Source of the DNA: Hydrocarboniphaga daqingensis
GTDB taxonomy: Bacteria > Pseudomonadota > Gammaproteobacteria > Nevskiales > Nevskiaceae
Assembly: GCF_900129825.1 (NCBI RefSeq)
Contig: NZ_FQWZ01000003.1
Coordinates: 116,353 to 180,352, forward strand
DNA length: 64,000 bases
Direction of reading: 5' to 3'
The notes below the pieces were generated by a model that was not told the origin of the DNA, made no database searches, and saw only the letters and a program-made list of their open reading frames with translations. Position 1 is the stretch's first letter, and each line of letters starts with the position of its first letter. The position numbers and the translations under genes were made by a program. This document shows, piece after piece, positions 34,994 to 44,043 of the stretch.

Positions 34994-35578
34994 TCAGCTG
35001 GCGGCGTCGCGCTGCTCGCGCCGCGCCGCATGCCAGACATCGCGCGCGGCGTCGGCATTGAGCAGTGCGATGCCGATGCCGACGATCACGTCCGGCCACG
35101 GTTGCGGCCACAGCAGCGTGACCAAGCCGGCGCCGATGATCGCGAGGTTCGCGTAGGCGTCGTTACGCGCCGACAGGAATGCAGCGCGCGTCAGGCTGCC
35201 GCTGTGATCGCGAAAGCGCGTCAGCAGCAGTGCACAGCCGCTGTTGATCGCCAGTGCCCCCAAGCCGGTCAGCGTCAGCGATGTCGCCTCCGGCGCAACG
35301 CCGCTGGCGATCTGCTGCCACAGCGCCCACAGCGTCGCCAACCCCGGCACCATCAGCAGTGCCGCCATCGCCATGCCGGCGCGGGCTCGCGCGGCCAGTG
35401 ACCAGCCCAGCGCGAGCAGGATCAGCAGATTGACCGAGGCGTCTTCGAGAAAGTCGATGCTGTCGGCAAACAGGGAAACCGACTGAATGTTGATTGCCAC
35501 GCCGAACTCGACGCCGAACCAGGCGAGGTTCAGCAGCGCCACGGTCAGCACCGCGCGCCGCAGTGACAAGTCCGTCAT
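34994..35578 (-). CDS. CDF-like cation transporter (short form)
   Basis: A 194-residue protein with about six membrane helices, starting [20 protein letters not shown]. The segment [14 protein letters not shown] has the layout of the cation diffusion facilitator helix II, with Asp residues but Phe-Leu-Glu where zinc transporters have HxxxD. The cytosolic C-terminal domain is missing. The gene's start overlaps the crcB stop by 4 bases (ATGA), so it is translated with crcB. The transported ion is unknown. Confidence 0.78.
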   Translation of the reverse strand: MTDLSLRRAVLTVALLNLAWFGVEFGVAINIQSVSLFADSIDFLEDASVNLLILLALGWSLAARARAGMAMAALLMVPGLATLWALWQQIASGVAPEATSLTLTGLGALAINSGCALLLTRFRDHSGSLTRAAFLSARNDAYANLAIIGAGLVTLLWPQPWPDVIVGIGIALLNADAARDVWHAARREQRDAAS

Positions 35579-35961
35579 CGGGCGCTGATCCACTGCACCG
35601 ACGCGATGCCGAGCAGCGTCATCGCCAGTGAGCCGCCAACGTGTAGCGCCACCGCGCCCGCCAGCATGACGAGCCGACCCTGCTGCAACAGGGCCACCAG
35701 CTCGGCCGAAAACGTCGAAAACGTCGTCAAGCCGCCACAGAATCCAGTGATCACCAACAGCCGCCACTCGGGAGCCAGCGACGCGGCTTGAGCAAACGCG
35801 GCGATTGCGGCGCCGATCACGTAGGCGCCGATCAGGTTGGCGATCAAGGTGCCCGGCGGGATTGCGGGAAACAGCGCGTTGGCGGCGAGCCCGAGCAGCC
35901 AGCGCAGCCAAGCGCCGAGCGCAGCGCCGATGGCCACGGCCAGCATGCCCAATGCAGTCAT
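35575..35961 (-). CDS. crcB: Fluoride exporter CrcB (Fluc)
   Basis: The 128-residue dual-topology channel exports fluoride. It has four helices, [10 protein letters not shown] near the start, a central [12 protein letters not shown] and the signature [15 protein letters not shown]. The ATG follows a GGAG. I looked for a fluoride riboswitch upstream and found none that fits the consensus. The gene is coupled to a CDF-like transporter downstream. Confidence 0.95.
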   Translation of the reverse strand: MTALGMLAVAIGAALGAWLRWLLGLAANALFPAIPPGTLIANLIGAYVIGAAIAAFAQAASLAPEWRLLVITGFCGGLTTFSTFSAELVALLQQGRLVMLAGAVALHVGGSLAMTLLGIASVQWISAR

Positions 35962-36034
35962 GTTGCGCTCCGGTGCGCGCCGCCCGGCAATACGGGCATC
36001 GGCCGATTGTAGGCAGCGTGACCGGTAGACGTGA

Positions 36035-36073
36035 AACGCCCCGCCGTGCGTGCGTGGCGCAGGGCGGGGCGTT
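36035..36073 (-). terminator. Hairpin after the PhoX-like gene
   Basis: An 11-bp stem (36035-36045 with 36063-36073) with a 17-base loop lies about 100 bases after the PhoX stop and before crcB. It is followed by TTTCACG on the minus strand. A terminator function is likely but unproven. Confidence 0.55.
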
Positions 36074-36170
36074 GGTCATGCGACGCGGTCATCCGACGCC
36101 AATTCTCAGTCGGCCGAGCCGATCGGCCGGACTGCGAATCGGCGCCGAACGGACGCCGATCCGACGCGGA

Positions 36171-38321
36171 TCAAACGCCGATCACACCACCGTCGTCCTT
36201 GGTGATGACCACCGTGGCCGAGCGGGGGCGCGACGTGCCGCCGTCCGGGAAGTGGCTGGTGATCGACGTCAGCGAGCCCGCTTCACCCGGATGCTGGATG
36301 TTGACGAACATCGCCTTACCATCCGGCGTCCACGTGATGCCGGTGATTTCGCATTCGACCGGGCCGACCAGGAAGCGACGCAGGTTGGTACCCGGCGCCT
36401 TGCCGACATAGGTGCGCGTCGTCGTCGTGCCGGACACCACGTCCTTGGCGGCGCCGTCGCCGTACGCGCCAGGGACAGCGGCCAGCATCATGCAGTTGGT
36501 CACGTCGGTGTAGGCGCCGTCGTCGGTCTGGATCCAGATCAGGCCGTTGGGGCCGAACGCCAGGCCGTCAGGGCTCGACATGTCGTTGTCATCGGTCAGC
36601 GACGACAGGTTGACGTTGGTGGCATCGGCGTCGGCCTGCGCGCCGAACACGTAGACGTCCCACTTGAACGTAAGGCTCGCCTGGTTGCCATCTTCCTTCC
36701 AGCGGATGATGTGGCCGTTGACGTTGCCCTTCTGCTCGCGAGTGCCCTTGAAGTCCGAGTACGCGCGCGGATTGGCTGCATCCAGCGGCTGGTTACTGCT
36801 GCTGCCGCGGTTGGCGTTGTTGGTCAGCGTCAGATACACCTCGCCGTTGGCCGGGTTGACCGCAGCCCACTCCGGGCGATCCATGCGCGTGGCACCGACC
36901 GAGTCAGCGGCCAGGCGCGTGGCCACCGCGATGTCGGCCTGGCTGGCGAACGGGTACAGCGTGTTGGCCGCGGTCAGGCCGTTCTGGCCCTGCTTGAGCG
37001 CGATCCACTGGCCGCTGCCATCGGCAGCGAACTTGGCCACGTACAGCGTGCCGGCATCCAGGTACTTGTCGCCGGCGGCCAGGCCGCCGGTGGCGTCGGC
37101 CGGGTTCCACAGCGCGTCGGACACCCACTTGTAGACGTATTCGCCGCGGCTGTCGTCGCCCATGTAGAACACCAGCGGCTGACCGCTGACCGGCTCGGCC
37201 GGCCAAGCGCCTTCATGGCCGAAGCGGCCCAGCGCTGTGCGCTTGCGCGGCACCGAGCTGGGGTTGAACGGATCGATCTCGACGATGTAGCCGTAGGTGT
37301 AGGCCTCGTTGCGGAAGTCGTCGGTGCCGTCGGTGGAGCTGCCCCGCAACGAGATGTCCCAGCGCGAGTATCCGGTTTCGCTGGCGCTGGCCGGCGTGAC
37401 GGTCGCCCAGGCATTGCTGCCGGCTGCGCCCTGGTTGGTGCCGCTGCGCTTGAGCAGCACCACTTCGGTGGCGCTGCGCTTGCTGTCGTCATCGGCGGCG
37501 CGGCGGAAGTAGCCGGCCCAGTTTTCTTCGCAGGTGAGGTAGGTGCCCCACGGCGTATAGCCGTTGGCGCAGTTGTTGATCGTGCCGCGCGTCATCGTGC
37601 CGGTCGGCGAGTACGCGGTCTTGGCGTAGGCGCTGCCAGCAACCGGGCCATTCAATTGAATCGGCGTGAACGGGGTGATGCGACGGTTGAACGTGGAGCT
37701 CTGAACGTAGGCAAAGCGGCCATTGCTGCCCTTGGCCACTTCCACGACGCTGACGCCGTGAGCTTCGATTTCCTTGCGCGCTTCCGACTCGGGCCGCGGC
37801 GCCGGGCTCGGGCCGTTCACATGCAGATAGATTTCGGTGATGTTCTCGTGGTTCATCACCAGCAGGCCGCGATCGACCGCGTTTTCAGAGTAGCGGCCGG
37901 CGCTGTCCATGCCGAAGAAATGCATACCGTCGTGATGGTCGCCAGCGCGCTGGCTAAAGTCGCTGTCGGTGCCGTCATTGCGATAGGCGCTGGTGCTGGC
38001 CGTCAGCGGATCGCCCAGGCGCAGCAGCGTCGTGGCCGTGTAGCCGGCCGGGATGCTGACGATATCGTTCCGGTTCTTGGCAACGGCGGTGAAACCCAGC
38101 GCGGTCGCCAGCGGCGGCGTCACGCTGTCGTCACCGTCTTCGTCGTCGTTGTCGTCGGTGCAGCCGATCAGGCTGGTGCTGCCGAGCACGGCCATCGCCG
38201 TGGCGGACAGGCCGCCGAGCAGCGCCTGGCGGCGCGACAGACGGGCGGCAAGCACCGCGTCGAACGAATTGGGGTCGGCCGCGACGGGAGCGCCCGCGGC
38301 GATACGGCGGAGATCATTCAT
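36171..38321 (-). CDS. phoX: PhoX-family (DUF839) phosphatase, Tat-exported
   Basis: A 716-residue secreted protein of the PhoX family, calcium/iron-dependent phosphomonoesterases induced by phosphate starvation. The N-terminus has a Tat motif SRRQALLGG (about residue 29) and then a hydrophobic segment ending LIGC, possibly a lipobox. Family segments include MHFFGMDSAGRYSENA, LLVMNHENIT, PWGTYLTCEENWAGYF and a C-terminal ITSHFPDGGTSRPRS. Upstream, three 7-base PhoB half-sites and a TTTTAA box are present (38408-38436). The name rests on family; whether it is a phosphatase here is inferred. Confidence 0.86.
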   Translation of the reverse strand: MNDLRRIAAGAPVAADPNSFDAVLAARLSRRQALLGGLSATAMAVLGSTSLIGCTDDNDDEDGDDSVTPPLATALGFTAVAKNRNDIVSIPAGYTATTLLRLGDPLTASTSAYRNDGTDSDFSQRAGDHHDGMHFFGMDSAGRYSENAVDRGLLVMNHENITEIYLHVNGPSPAPRPESEARKEIEAHGVSVVEVAKGSNGRFAYVQSSTFNRRITPFTPIQLNGPVAGSAYAKTAYSPTGTMTRGTINNCANGYTPWGTYLTCEENWAGYFRRAADDDSKRSATEVVLLKRSGTNQGAAGSNAWATVTPASASETGYSRWDISLRGSSTDGTDDFRNEAYTYGYIVEIDPFNPSSVPRKRTALGRFGHEGAWPAEPVSGQPLVFYMGDDSRGEYVYKWVSDALWNPADATGGLAAGDKYLDAGTLYVAKFAADGSGQWIALKQGQNGLTAANTLYPFASQADIAVATRLAADSVGATRMDRPEWAAVNPANGEVYLTLTNNANRGSSSNQPLDAANPRAYSDFKGTREQKGNVNGHIIRWKEDGNQASLTFKWDVYVFGAQADADATNVNLSSLTDDNDMSSPDGLAFGPNGLIWIQTDDGAYTDVTNCMMLAAVPGAYGDGAAKDVVSGTTTTRTYVGKAPGTNLRRFLVGPVECEITGITWTPDGKAMFVNIQHPGEAGSLTSITSHFPDGGTSRPRSATVVITKDDGGVIGV

Positions 38322-38394
38322 CTTTGAAGTTCCGATTGGCTGTGCTGGGAAGTCATGGCAAGCCCAGCCGCAATGCGGTGGGACGGCGACGACC

Positions 38395-38436
38395 TTAAAA
38401 TCCAGCGATGACAGCGCGGTGACGCTGCGATGACAT
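38395..38436 (-). promoter_or_regulatory. Triple-half-site Pho box and -10 for phoX
   Basis: On the minus strand ATGTCAT-CGCA-GCGTCAC-CGCG-CTGTCAT (38436-38408) is three 7-base half-sites with 4-base spacers, phased at 11 bases. A TTTTAA box at 38400-38395 follows 7 bases later and may be the -10. This is a strong PhoB-type promoter layout. Confidence 0.75.
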
Positions 38437-38488
38437 CGCCGCTCGGGCGGTTAGAATCGGCCTAGTCTCCAACCTTGGCCATTGTTCC

Positions 38489-40282
38489 TTGAACGCTGTC
38501 GTCTGCTACGCCGTCACGCTCGCCGATCTGCGCGCTCACCGGTTCGATGTCCGTTGTCACCTCGCTGACGCACCGGCCGATCTGGTATTGAGCTTGCCCG
38601 GCTGGATCCGCGGCAGCTATCTGGTCCGGGACTTCGCCAAGCATGTGCTCGCGCTGCGAGCCGAGCGCGACGGCATCGCGCAAACAATCGAGCGTCTCGA
38701 CAAGAACCGCTTCCGCGTGCCCGGTCGCGGCGCGCTGACGCTGCATTACGGCGTCAATGCGTTCGACGAGTCGGTGCGCAAGGCGTTTCTCGATACGCGG
38801 CGTGGGTTCTTCAACGGCAGCTCGCTGTTCTACTGCCCGGCTGGCTACGAGCGCGCCCGCTTCGAGCTGACGATCGAACGTCCGCTCGATCCGCTGTGCC
38901 ACGACTGGAAGCTGGCGACGACGCTGACCGCCGAAGACGTCGATGCCGACGGCTTCGGTCGATACTCGGCGCCCGACTACGAAACACTGATCGACAACCC
39001 GGTCGAGATCGCGCCGTTCCAGCGCTATGACTTCGACGTCGACGGCATCCCGCATGCGCTGGTGTTGTCGGGGCGTGTCGAGCTCGACGCGGCGCGCGTG
39101 ACCGGCGATCTACAGAAGATCTGCCATGTCGAGCGCGAGATGTTCGGCCAGCAGCCGGCGCGCGGCCCGGGCTTGGACTCGTATCTGTTCCTGACCAACG
39201 TGGTGTCGTCCGGTTACGGCGGCTTGGAACATCGCAGCTGCACGGCGCTGATCTGTTCGCGCGGCGACTTTCCGCGGCCCGGCAAGAGCGAGTTGAGCCG
39301 CGAATACCGCACGTTTCTCGGCTTGTGCTCTCACGAGTACTTTCACTTGTGGAACGTCAAGCGCATCACCGCCGCTGCATTCGCCGAGTCGGACCTGCAG
39401 CGCGAAGCCTACACGCGCGACTTGTGGCACTACGAAGGGACCACCTCGTACTACGACGATCTGTTTCTGCTGCGTGCCGCGATCATCGACGCGCCGGTCT
39501 ATCTGGACTTGGTGGCCGAGCAAGCGACGCGGCTGCAGCGCGCCCCGGCAAGGCTGACGCAGACGCTGGAAGACGCCAGCTTCGAAACCTGGATCAAGTA
39601 CTACCAGCCCGACGAAAACTCGATCAACGCCAGCACCAACTACTACGTCAAAGGCGCGCTGGTGTCGCTGTGTCTCGACTTGAAGCTGCGCCTTGAATCG
39701 AGCGTGACGCTCGACGATGTGATGCGCACCTTGTGGCAGCGCTATGGCGCTCAGGATATCGGCGTGCCCGAGAACGGGCTGGCCGACACCGCAGAGCAAC
39801 TCAGCGGTCTGGCCTTGCGGCCGTTCTTCGATCTTGCGCTGCGCAGCACCGACGAGCTGCCGCTGGCCGAGTTGCTGGCCGAGTTTGGCGTCACGGCCAC
39901 GCTACGCGCGGCGACGTCGCCGATCGACGATGGCGGGCGCACCGCCAGCCGCGCGCACGGCGTCTGGGCTGGGCTGCGCTTGCGGCCCGGCGACACCAGC
40001 ATCGCGGCTGTCATCAGCGATGGTCCCGCGATGCAGGCGGGCTTGGCGGCCGGCGATCAGTTGGTGGCGATCGACGGCTTGCGCGTCAGCGCGCAGAACT
40101 GGACCCGTCGTCTCGACCTGATCGACGCCGGGCGCGAGGTGCGGGTCGATTTCTTCCGTGGTGAAGAGCTGTTGTCGACGACGCTGACGTTGCTGCCGGC
40201 ACCGTTGGATACCTGGACGCTGACGCTGGCCGATGTCGACGGTGAGCGCCTGGCGCGGCGCCAAGCCTGGCTCGGCGTTTGA
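38489..40282 (+). CDS. M61-family (glycyl aminopeptidase-like) metallopeptidase
   Basis: A 597-residue zinc peptidase with the M61 N-terminal beta domain (about 1-180), catalytic thermolysin-like domain with HEYFHLWNVKRI at 282-293, and a C-terminal PDZ-like domain (about 490-560, VISDGPAMQAGLAAGDQLVAIDG). Start is taken as TTG 38489, the only sensible option before the conserved N-terminal segments; no ATG is available until much further in. No signal peptide is visible, so it is probably cytosolic. TAGAAT at 38452-38457 could be its -10. Confidence 0.87.
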   Translation: MNAVVCYAVTLADLRAHRFDVRCHLADAPADLVLSLPGWIRGSYLVRDFAKHVLALRAERDGIAQTIERLDKNRFRVPGRGALTLHYGVNAFDESVRKAFLDTRRGFFNGSSLFYCPAGYERARFELTIERPLDPLCHDWKLATTLTAEDVDADGFGRYSAPDYETLIDNPVEIAPFQRYDFDVDGIPHALVLSGRVELDAARVTGDLQKICHVEREMFGQQPARGPGLDSYLFLTNVVSSGYGGLEHRSCTALICSRGDFPRPGKSELSREYRTFLGLCSHEYFHLWNVKRITAAAFAESDLQREAYTRDLWHYEGTTSYYDDLFLLRAAIIDAPVYLDLVAEQATRLQRAPARLTQTLEDASFETWIKYYQPDENSINASTNYYVKGALVSLCLDLKLRLESSVTLDDVMRTLWQRYGAQDIGVPENGLADTAEQLSGLALRPFFDLALRSTDELPLAELLAEFGVTATLRAATSPIDDGGRTASRAHGVWAGLRLRPGDTSIAAVISDGPAMQAGLAAGDQLVAIDGLRVSAQNWTRRLDLIDAGREVRVDFFRGEELLSTTLTLLPAPLDTWTLTLADVDGERLARRQAWLGV

Positions 40283-40340
40283 GGCGATTCCGATGATGCG
40301 TTCTGAATCCCGGCGACGCGGCGCTGCGTACTAAACGCCC

Positions 40341-41000
40341 ATGATCGAAGCCATTGTGAAACTCGTTTGTGCGTACGCCGTCGGTAACCTGATGGGCGGA
40401 CAAATCGTCGGCTGGCTGCGCGGCGGCATCGACTTGCGCCAGCAGGGCAGCGGCAATGTCGGCGCCACCAATGCCTTGCGCACGCAGGGTGCAGCCTTCG
40501 CACTGTCGGTACTGCTGATCGACGTGCTCAAAGGCGTCGTGGCAGCGCGGCTGGTTCCATTGATCCCGTGGCCGCTGCCCGGAGCAGGCCACGTGCCGCT
40601 GGAATCGATCCAGTACCTGTGCGGCGTCGGCGTCGCGTTGGGACATTGCTATCCGGTCACGCTGGGCTTTCGCGGCGGCAAGGGCGTGGCAACGCTGGCC
40701 GGCGTGTTCGGTGCGCTGATGACGCCGGCGCTGCCGTGGATGTTGCTGGTGTTCGCGCTGGTGGTGATGCTGACCGGCTATGTCAGCGCCGCAACGCTGG
40801 GTGCAACCGGCACGGCGCTGCTGTACGTGCTGATCTTCAAAGCCCAGGCGCTCGCCGCGCCGGCCAGCGTGTTCACGCTGGCGATGGCCGCACTGGTGCT
40901 GTTCAAGCACCGCGACAACGTCCGTCGCTTGCTGACTGGCACCGAGCATCGCTTCGAAAAAGCCCGCGTGCTCGGCCGCTTGTGGGCGCCGCGTCGGTGA
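40341..41000 (+). CDS. plsY: Glycerol-3-phosphate acyltransferase PlsY
   Basis: PlsY transfers acyl groups from acyl-phosphate to glycerol-3-phosphate, the first step of phospholipid synthesis, in the inner membrane. The 219-residue protein has about five helices and the motifs GSGNVGATNALR, KGVVAARL, and GHCYPVTLGFRGGKGVAT. TACTAA ends 6 bases before the ATG and no Shine-Dalgarno is seen. Its stop overlaps the birA start. The C-terminal tail is basic, usual for the family. Confidence 0.95.
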   Translation: MIEAIVKLVCAYAVGNLMGGQIVGWLRGGIDLRQQGSGNVGATNALRTQGAAFALSVLLIDVLKGVVAARLVPLIPWPLPGAGHVPLESIQYLCGVGVALGHCYPVTLGFRGGKGVATLAGVFGALMTPALPWMLLVFALVVMLTGYVSAATLGATGTALLYVLIFKAQALAAPASVFTLAMAALVLFKHRDNVRRLLTGTEHRFEKARVLGRLWAPRR

Positions 41001-41944
41001 GCGAGAGCCTGCTCGATACTTTGGCCGACGGCCAGTGGCATAGCGGCGAGGCGCTGGCCGCCAGCGCCGGCATCACGCGTGCCGGGCTGGCCAAGCGCGT
41101 CGACAAGCTGCGCGAGATGGGCTTGGACGTGGAGGCGCGCCAGGGGCTGGGCTATCGGCTGACGCAGCCGCTGGAGCGGCTCGATGCGGCGCATCTGCAG
41201 GGCGGCGCACCGGCTGGCTTGCGCGTGGCGGTTGTCGACAGCACCGATTCCACGAATCGCCAGTTGCTCGATGCCGCCCCGATCGACGATCCGCAGGCGC
41301 TGCTGGCCGAATACCAGACGGCCGGGCGCGGTCGGCGCGGCCGGGTCTGGCGCTCGCCCTACGGCGCCAATCTGTACCTGTCGCTGGCCTGGTCGTTTAC
41401 CCAATGGCCGCCGCAGCTGACGGCGCTGCCGCTGGCGGTCGGCGTCGCCTGCGCGCGGGCGCTGCGCAGCGTCGGGCTGCAGACGCTGCAACTGAAATGG
41501 CCGAACGACTTGTGGGTCGACCATCGCAAGCTGGGCGGCATCCTGATCGAGCATCGAGGCGAGGCGGGTGGCGCCTGCCGGGTCGTCATCGGCATCGGCT
41601 TGAACGTGGCGATGTCGAACGCGCAGGCCGACGGTATCGACCAAGCCTGGATCAGCCTCGATGAAGCGCTCGGTGCCAAGGCATCGCGCAATGCCGTCGC
41701 CAGCGCACTGCTGACGGCGCTACACGGCGTCGTCGGTGCGTTCGAGTATCAGGGCTTCGCGCCGTTGGCGGCCGAATGGAGTGCGCTGGATCTGACGCGC
41801 GACCAGCCGGTGCAGATCACCGGGACGCCGTCGTATCAGGGCATCGCGCGTGGCGTAGACGAGATCGGCGCCTTGCGCGTCGACGTCGACGGCGAGCGAC
41901 GCGTCGTGCATTCCGGCGACGTCAGCCTGCGGCTCGCCTCATGA
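40997..41944 (+). CDS. birA: Biotin operon repressor / biotin-[acetyl-CoA-carboxylase] ligase
   Basis: BirA activates biotin to biotinyl-AMP and attaches it to BCCP; the N-terminal winged helix can also repress bio genes. The 315-residue protein starts at the GTG overlapping the plsY stop (GTGA). The helix-turn-helix (GEALAASAGITRAGLAKRVDKL) covers about 17-40, and the ligase has YQTAGRGRRGRVW, LKWPNDLWVDHRKLGGILIE and a C-terminal SH3-like domain. It overlaps coaX as ATGA, forming a plsY-birA-coaX operon. Confidence 0.94.
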   Translation: MSESLLDTLADGQWHSGEALAASAGITRAGLAKRVDKLREMGLDVEARQGLGYRLTQPLERLDAAHLQGGAPAGLRVAVVDSTDSTNRQLLDAAPIDDPQALLAEYQTAGRGRRGRVWRSPYGANLYLSLAWSFTQWPPQLTALPLAVGVACARALRSVGLQTLQLKWPNDLWVDHRKLGGILIEHRGEAGGACRVVIGIGLNVAMSNAQADGIDQAWISLDEALGAKASRNAVASALLTALHGVVGAFEYQGFAPLAAEWSALDLTRDQPVQITGTPSYQGIARGVDEIGALRVDVDGERRVVHSGDVSLRLAS

Positions 41945-42726
41945 GCGTCAGCAGCCCGATGCTGCTGCTCGATATCGGCAACAGCCGTGTGAAGGCGGCA
42001 TGGGCCGACGACGCGGAGGCGCCACTGCGGATGCTGCCGACCGAGCCGCACGACGCCGATCCAGCGGGTGCGCTGGCGCGGCTGACGCTGCCGCCGCAAG
42101 CGCCGGCGCAGATCTGGATCTCGCATGTGCTCGGTGCCGCCGGCGAAGCCGCGCTGGATGCGGCCGTTGAGTCGCGCTGGCGTTTCCGGCCGCAGTACGC
42201 CCGGGCGGTTGCGGCGCAGCAGGGCTTGCGCAGCGCGTATGTCGAGCCGGTGCGCCTGGGTGTCGACCGCTGGCTGGCGATGCTGGCGGCCTATCACTTG
42301 GCACCAGCCGGTGCGGTGGTCGTCGATGCCGGTACCGCACTGACCACCGACGTGATCGGTGCCGATGGTGAGCACCGTGGCGGCACGATCGGTGTCGGCC
42401 TGCTGACCGCGCAGCGTGCCGTGCTCGGCGCCACCCGCTTCGCTACGCGTGACCTGTCGGCCGGCTACGACGGCGGACTTGGCCGCGACACCGAAACCTG
42501 CGTGCGCCAAGGCGCGATGCTTGCCTGCCTAGGTGCGATCGACCGTGCGGCCGCGCTGGCAGGTCCCGATAGCGCCCGGTTCATTACCGGCGGCGACGCG
42601 ACGCAGTTGCTGCCCTATCTGACCGGGCCCTGGCAGCACCGGCCGCTGCTGGTCCTCGAAGGCCTGCGCTGGTGCGCGGCCGCTGCCTCGCCGGCCGCGC
42701 TGGCGGGCGGTGCCCTGCACGACTAA
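41941..42726 (+). CDS. coaX: Type III pantothenate kinase
   Basis: CoaX phosphorylates pantothenate at the first step of CoA synthesis. The 261-residue protein has the ASKHA fold: LLLDIGNSRVKAAW (phosphate 1), VDAGTALTTDVIG (phosphate 2) and a C-terminal FITGGDATQLLPYL (adenosine). Type III enzymes are not feedback-inhibited by CoA. The start overlaps the birA stop, the birA-coaX pair seen in many gammaproteobacteria. Confidence 0.96.
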   Translation: MSVSSPMLLLDIGNSRVKAAWADDAEAPLRMLPTEPHDADPAGALARLTLPPQAPAQIWISHVLGAAGEAALDAAVESRWRFRPQYARAVAAQQGLRSAYVEPVRLGVDRWLAMLAAYHLAPAGAVVVDAGTALTTDVIGADGEHRGGTIGVGLLTAQRAVLGATRFATRDLSAGYDGGLGRDTETCVRQGAMLACLGAIDRAAALAGPDSARFITGGDATQLLPYLTGPWQHRPLLVLEGLRWCAAAASPAALAGGALHD

Positions 42727-42740
42727 ACTTGCGGCCCTTC

Positions 42741-42815
42741 GCCGGGTTAGCACAGCGGTAGTGCAGCGGTTTTGTAAACCGAAGGTCGGGGGTTCAAATC
42801 CCTCACTCGGCACCA
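42741..42815 (+). tRNA. tRNA-Thr (anticodon TGT)
   Basis: A 75-nt cloverleaf with encoded CCA. The acceptor is GCCGGGT with ACTCGGC (one G-T pair), the T loop is TTCAAAT, and the anticodon loop TTTGTAA gives TGT. Base 27-43 of the anticodon stem is a G-A mismatch. It sits 14 bases after coaX. Confidence 0.95.
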
Positions 42816-42851
42816 AAAAAGCGACGGATGACGCGACACACCGCGTCGTCG

Positions 42852-42875
42852 AGCCCCCGGAAACGGGGGCTTTTT
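42852..42875 (+). terminator. Intrinsic terminator after tRNA-Thr
   Basis: An 8-bp stem (42852-42859 with 42864-42871) with a GAAA loop is followed by a T run to 42875. It ends the tRNA transcript. Confidence 0.9.
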
Positions 42876-43050
42876 GGTTGGGGTCGGTTGCCGCCGTCCC
42901 ATACCGGCGGGATCAGGCGCTCTCGATGGCCGCGAATGCGGCAGAGAATCGGCGCCTGCCCTTGGCGATGCGCTTCGCTGCCGTTGGTCGCGATCGATGC
43001 CGGCAGCAGCGGTGATCGGCCTAGCGTGCATCGACACGCAGGGGGTTCCA

Positions 43051-44037
43051 ATGCCCGCAACGTTCGATTCACCGCTAAGCGCCGCACCCGATCCAGTTGA
43101 TGCCGACGACGAAGGCGGTGGCGCGTCGATCGACGATCAGCGTCAGCAGTTGCTGAGCGTGATCCACGCAATGGTCGGTCAGCCTGTACCGCCGCCGCAG
43201 ACGGCCCGGCTTGATGAGGCGGCGTTTCTGGCCCAGATGCTGTCGATGGTCCGACAAGTGCAGCCGTTGGCGCTGCACTCCCAGAAGCTGGAAGCGATCG
43301 GCCAACTGGCGGCCGGCATCGCGCACGAAATCAACACGCCGATTCAGTTCATTTCCGACAACGTCGCGTTCCTGAAGCAGGCCTTCATGCTGCTCGACCC
43401 ACGTGCCGACGGCAGCAGTACCGTCAACGAGCGCCAGTTGCGGTACGCACGCGAGCAGATTCCGCTGGCGTTTGAGCAGACGATCGAAGGCTTGCAGCGG
43501 GTCATCCTGATCGTCTCGGCGATGAAGCGCCTGTCGCATGCCAGCAATGGACAGCGCGACTCGGTCGACATGATCGACATCATCAACACCACGTCGGTCG
43601 TGTCGCGCAACGAGTGGAAGTATGTCGCCGACATGCAGATCGACGTGACGCCCCAGATGCCGCCAGTGCCGTGCATCCGCGACGACATCTACAGCGTGCT
43701 GCTGAACATCATCATCAATGCCGCCCATGCAATCGCAAGCCAGGTCGAGGCCGGGCGCTACGAGAAGGGACTGATCCAGATTCGGGCCCGCGCCTTGGCC
43801 GACTGCGTGCGCATCACGATTGTCGATAACGGCTGCGGCATCGCCGATACCGCTCGCGGCCGAGTGTTCGAACCGTTCTATTCGACCAAGGCCGTGGGCA
43901 AGGGTACCGGGCAGGGCCTGGCGATCGCCCACTCGATCGTCGTCCAGAAGCATCGCGGTCGCCTGTGGTTCGATAGCGCGCCCGGAGAAGGAACCTCGTT
44001 CCATATCGAACTGCCGTTGCAGGCGACCAGCGAGTAA
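43051..44037 (+). CDS. Soluble sensor histidine kinase
   Basis: A 328-residue histidine kinase without membrane segments. The first 75 residues are a variable, acidic N-terminus. The HisKA-like region has GQLAAGIAHEINTPIQFIS with the phosphoacceptor His92. The ATPase domain has N-box LLNIIINAAHAIA, G1 VDNGCGIAD, and G2 STKAVGKGTGQGLAIA. ATG 43051 follows a GGGGG tract. With no sensor domain visible it may respond to a partner protein; the two REC genes directly downstream are the likely targets. Confidence 0.9.
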   Translation: MPATFDSPLSAAPDPVDADDEGGGASIDDQRQQLLSVIHAMVGQPVPPPQTARLDEAAFLAQMLSMVRQVQPLALHSQKLEAIGQLAAGIAHEINTPIQFISDNVAFLKQAFMLLDPRADGSSTVNERQLRYAREQIPLAFEQTIEGLQRVILIVSAMKRLSHASNGQRDSVDMIDIINTTSVVSRNEWKYVADMQIDVTPQMPPVPCIRDDIYSVLLNIIINAAHAIASQVEAGRYEKGLIQIRARALADCVRITIVDNGCGIADTARGRVFEPFYSTKAVGKGTGQGLAIAHSIVVQKHRGRLWFDSAPGEGTSFHIELPLQATSE

Positions 44038-44043
44038 GCGGCC

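Noticed and set aside
35962-36034. Fluoride riboswitch before crcB
   Set aside because: A GATG and a GC-rich hairpin exist but the conserved pseudoknot elements do not fit the consensus.
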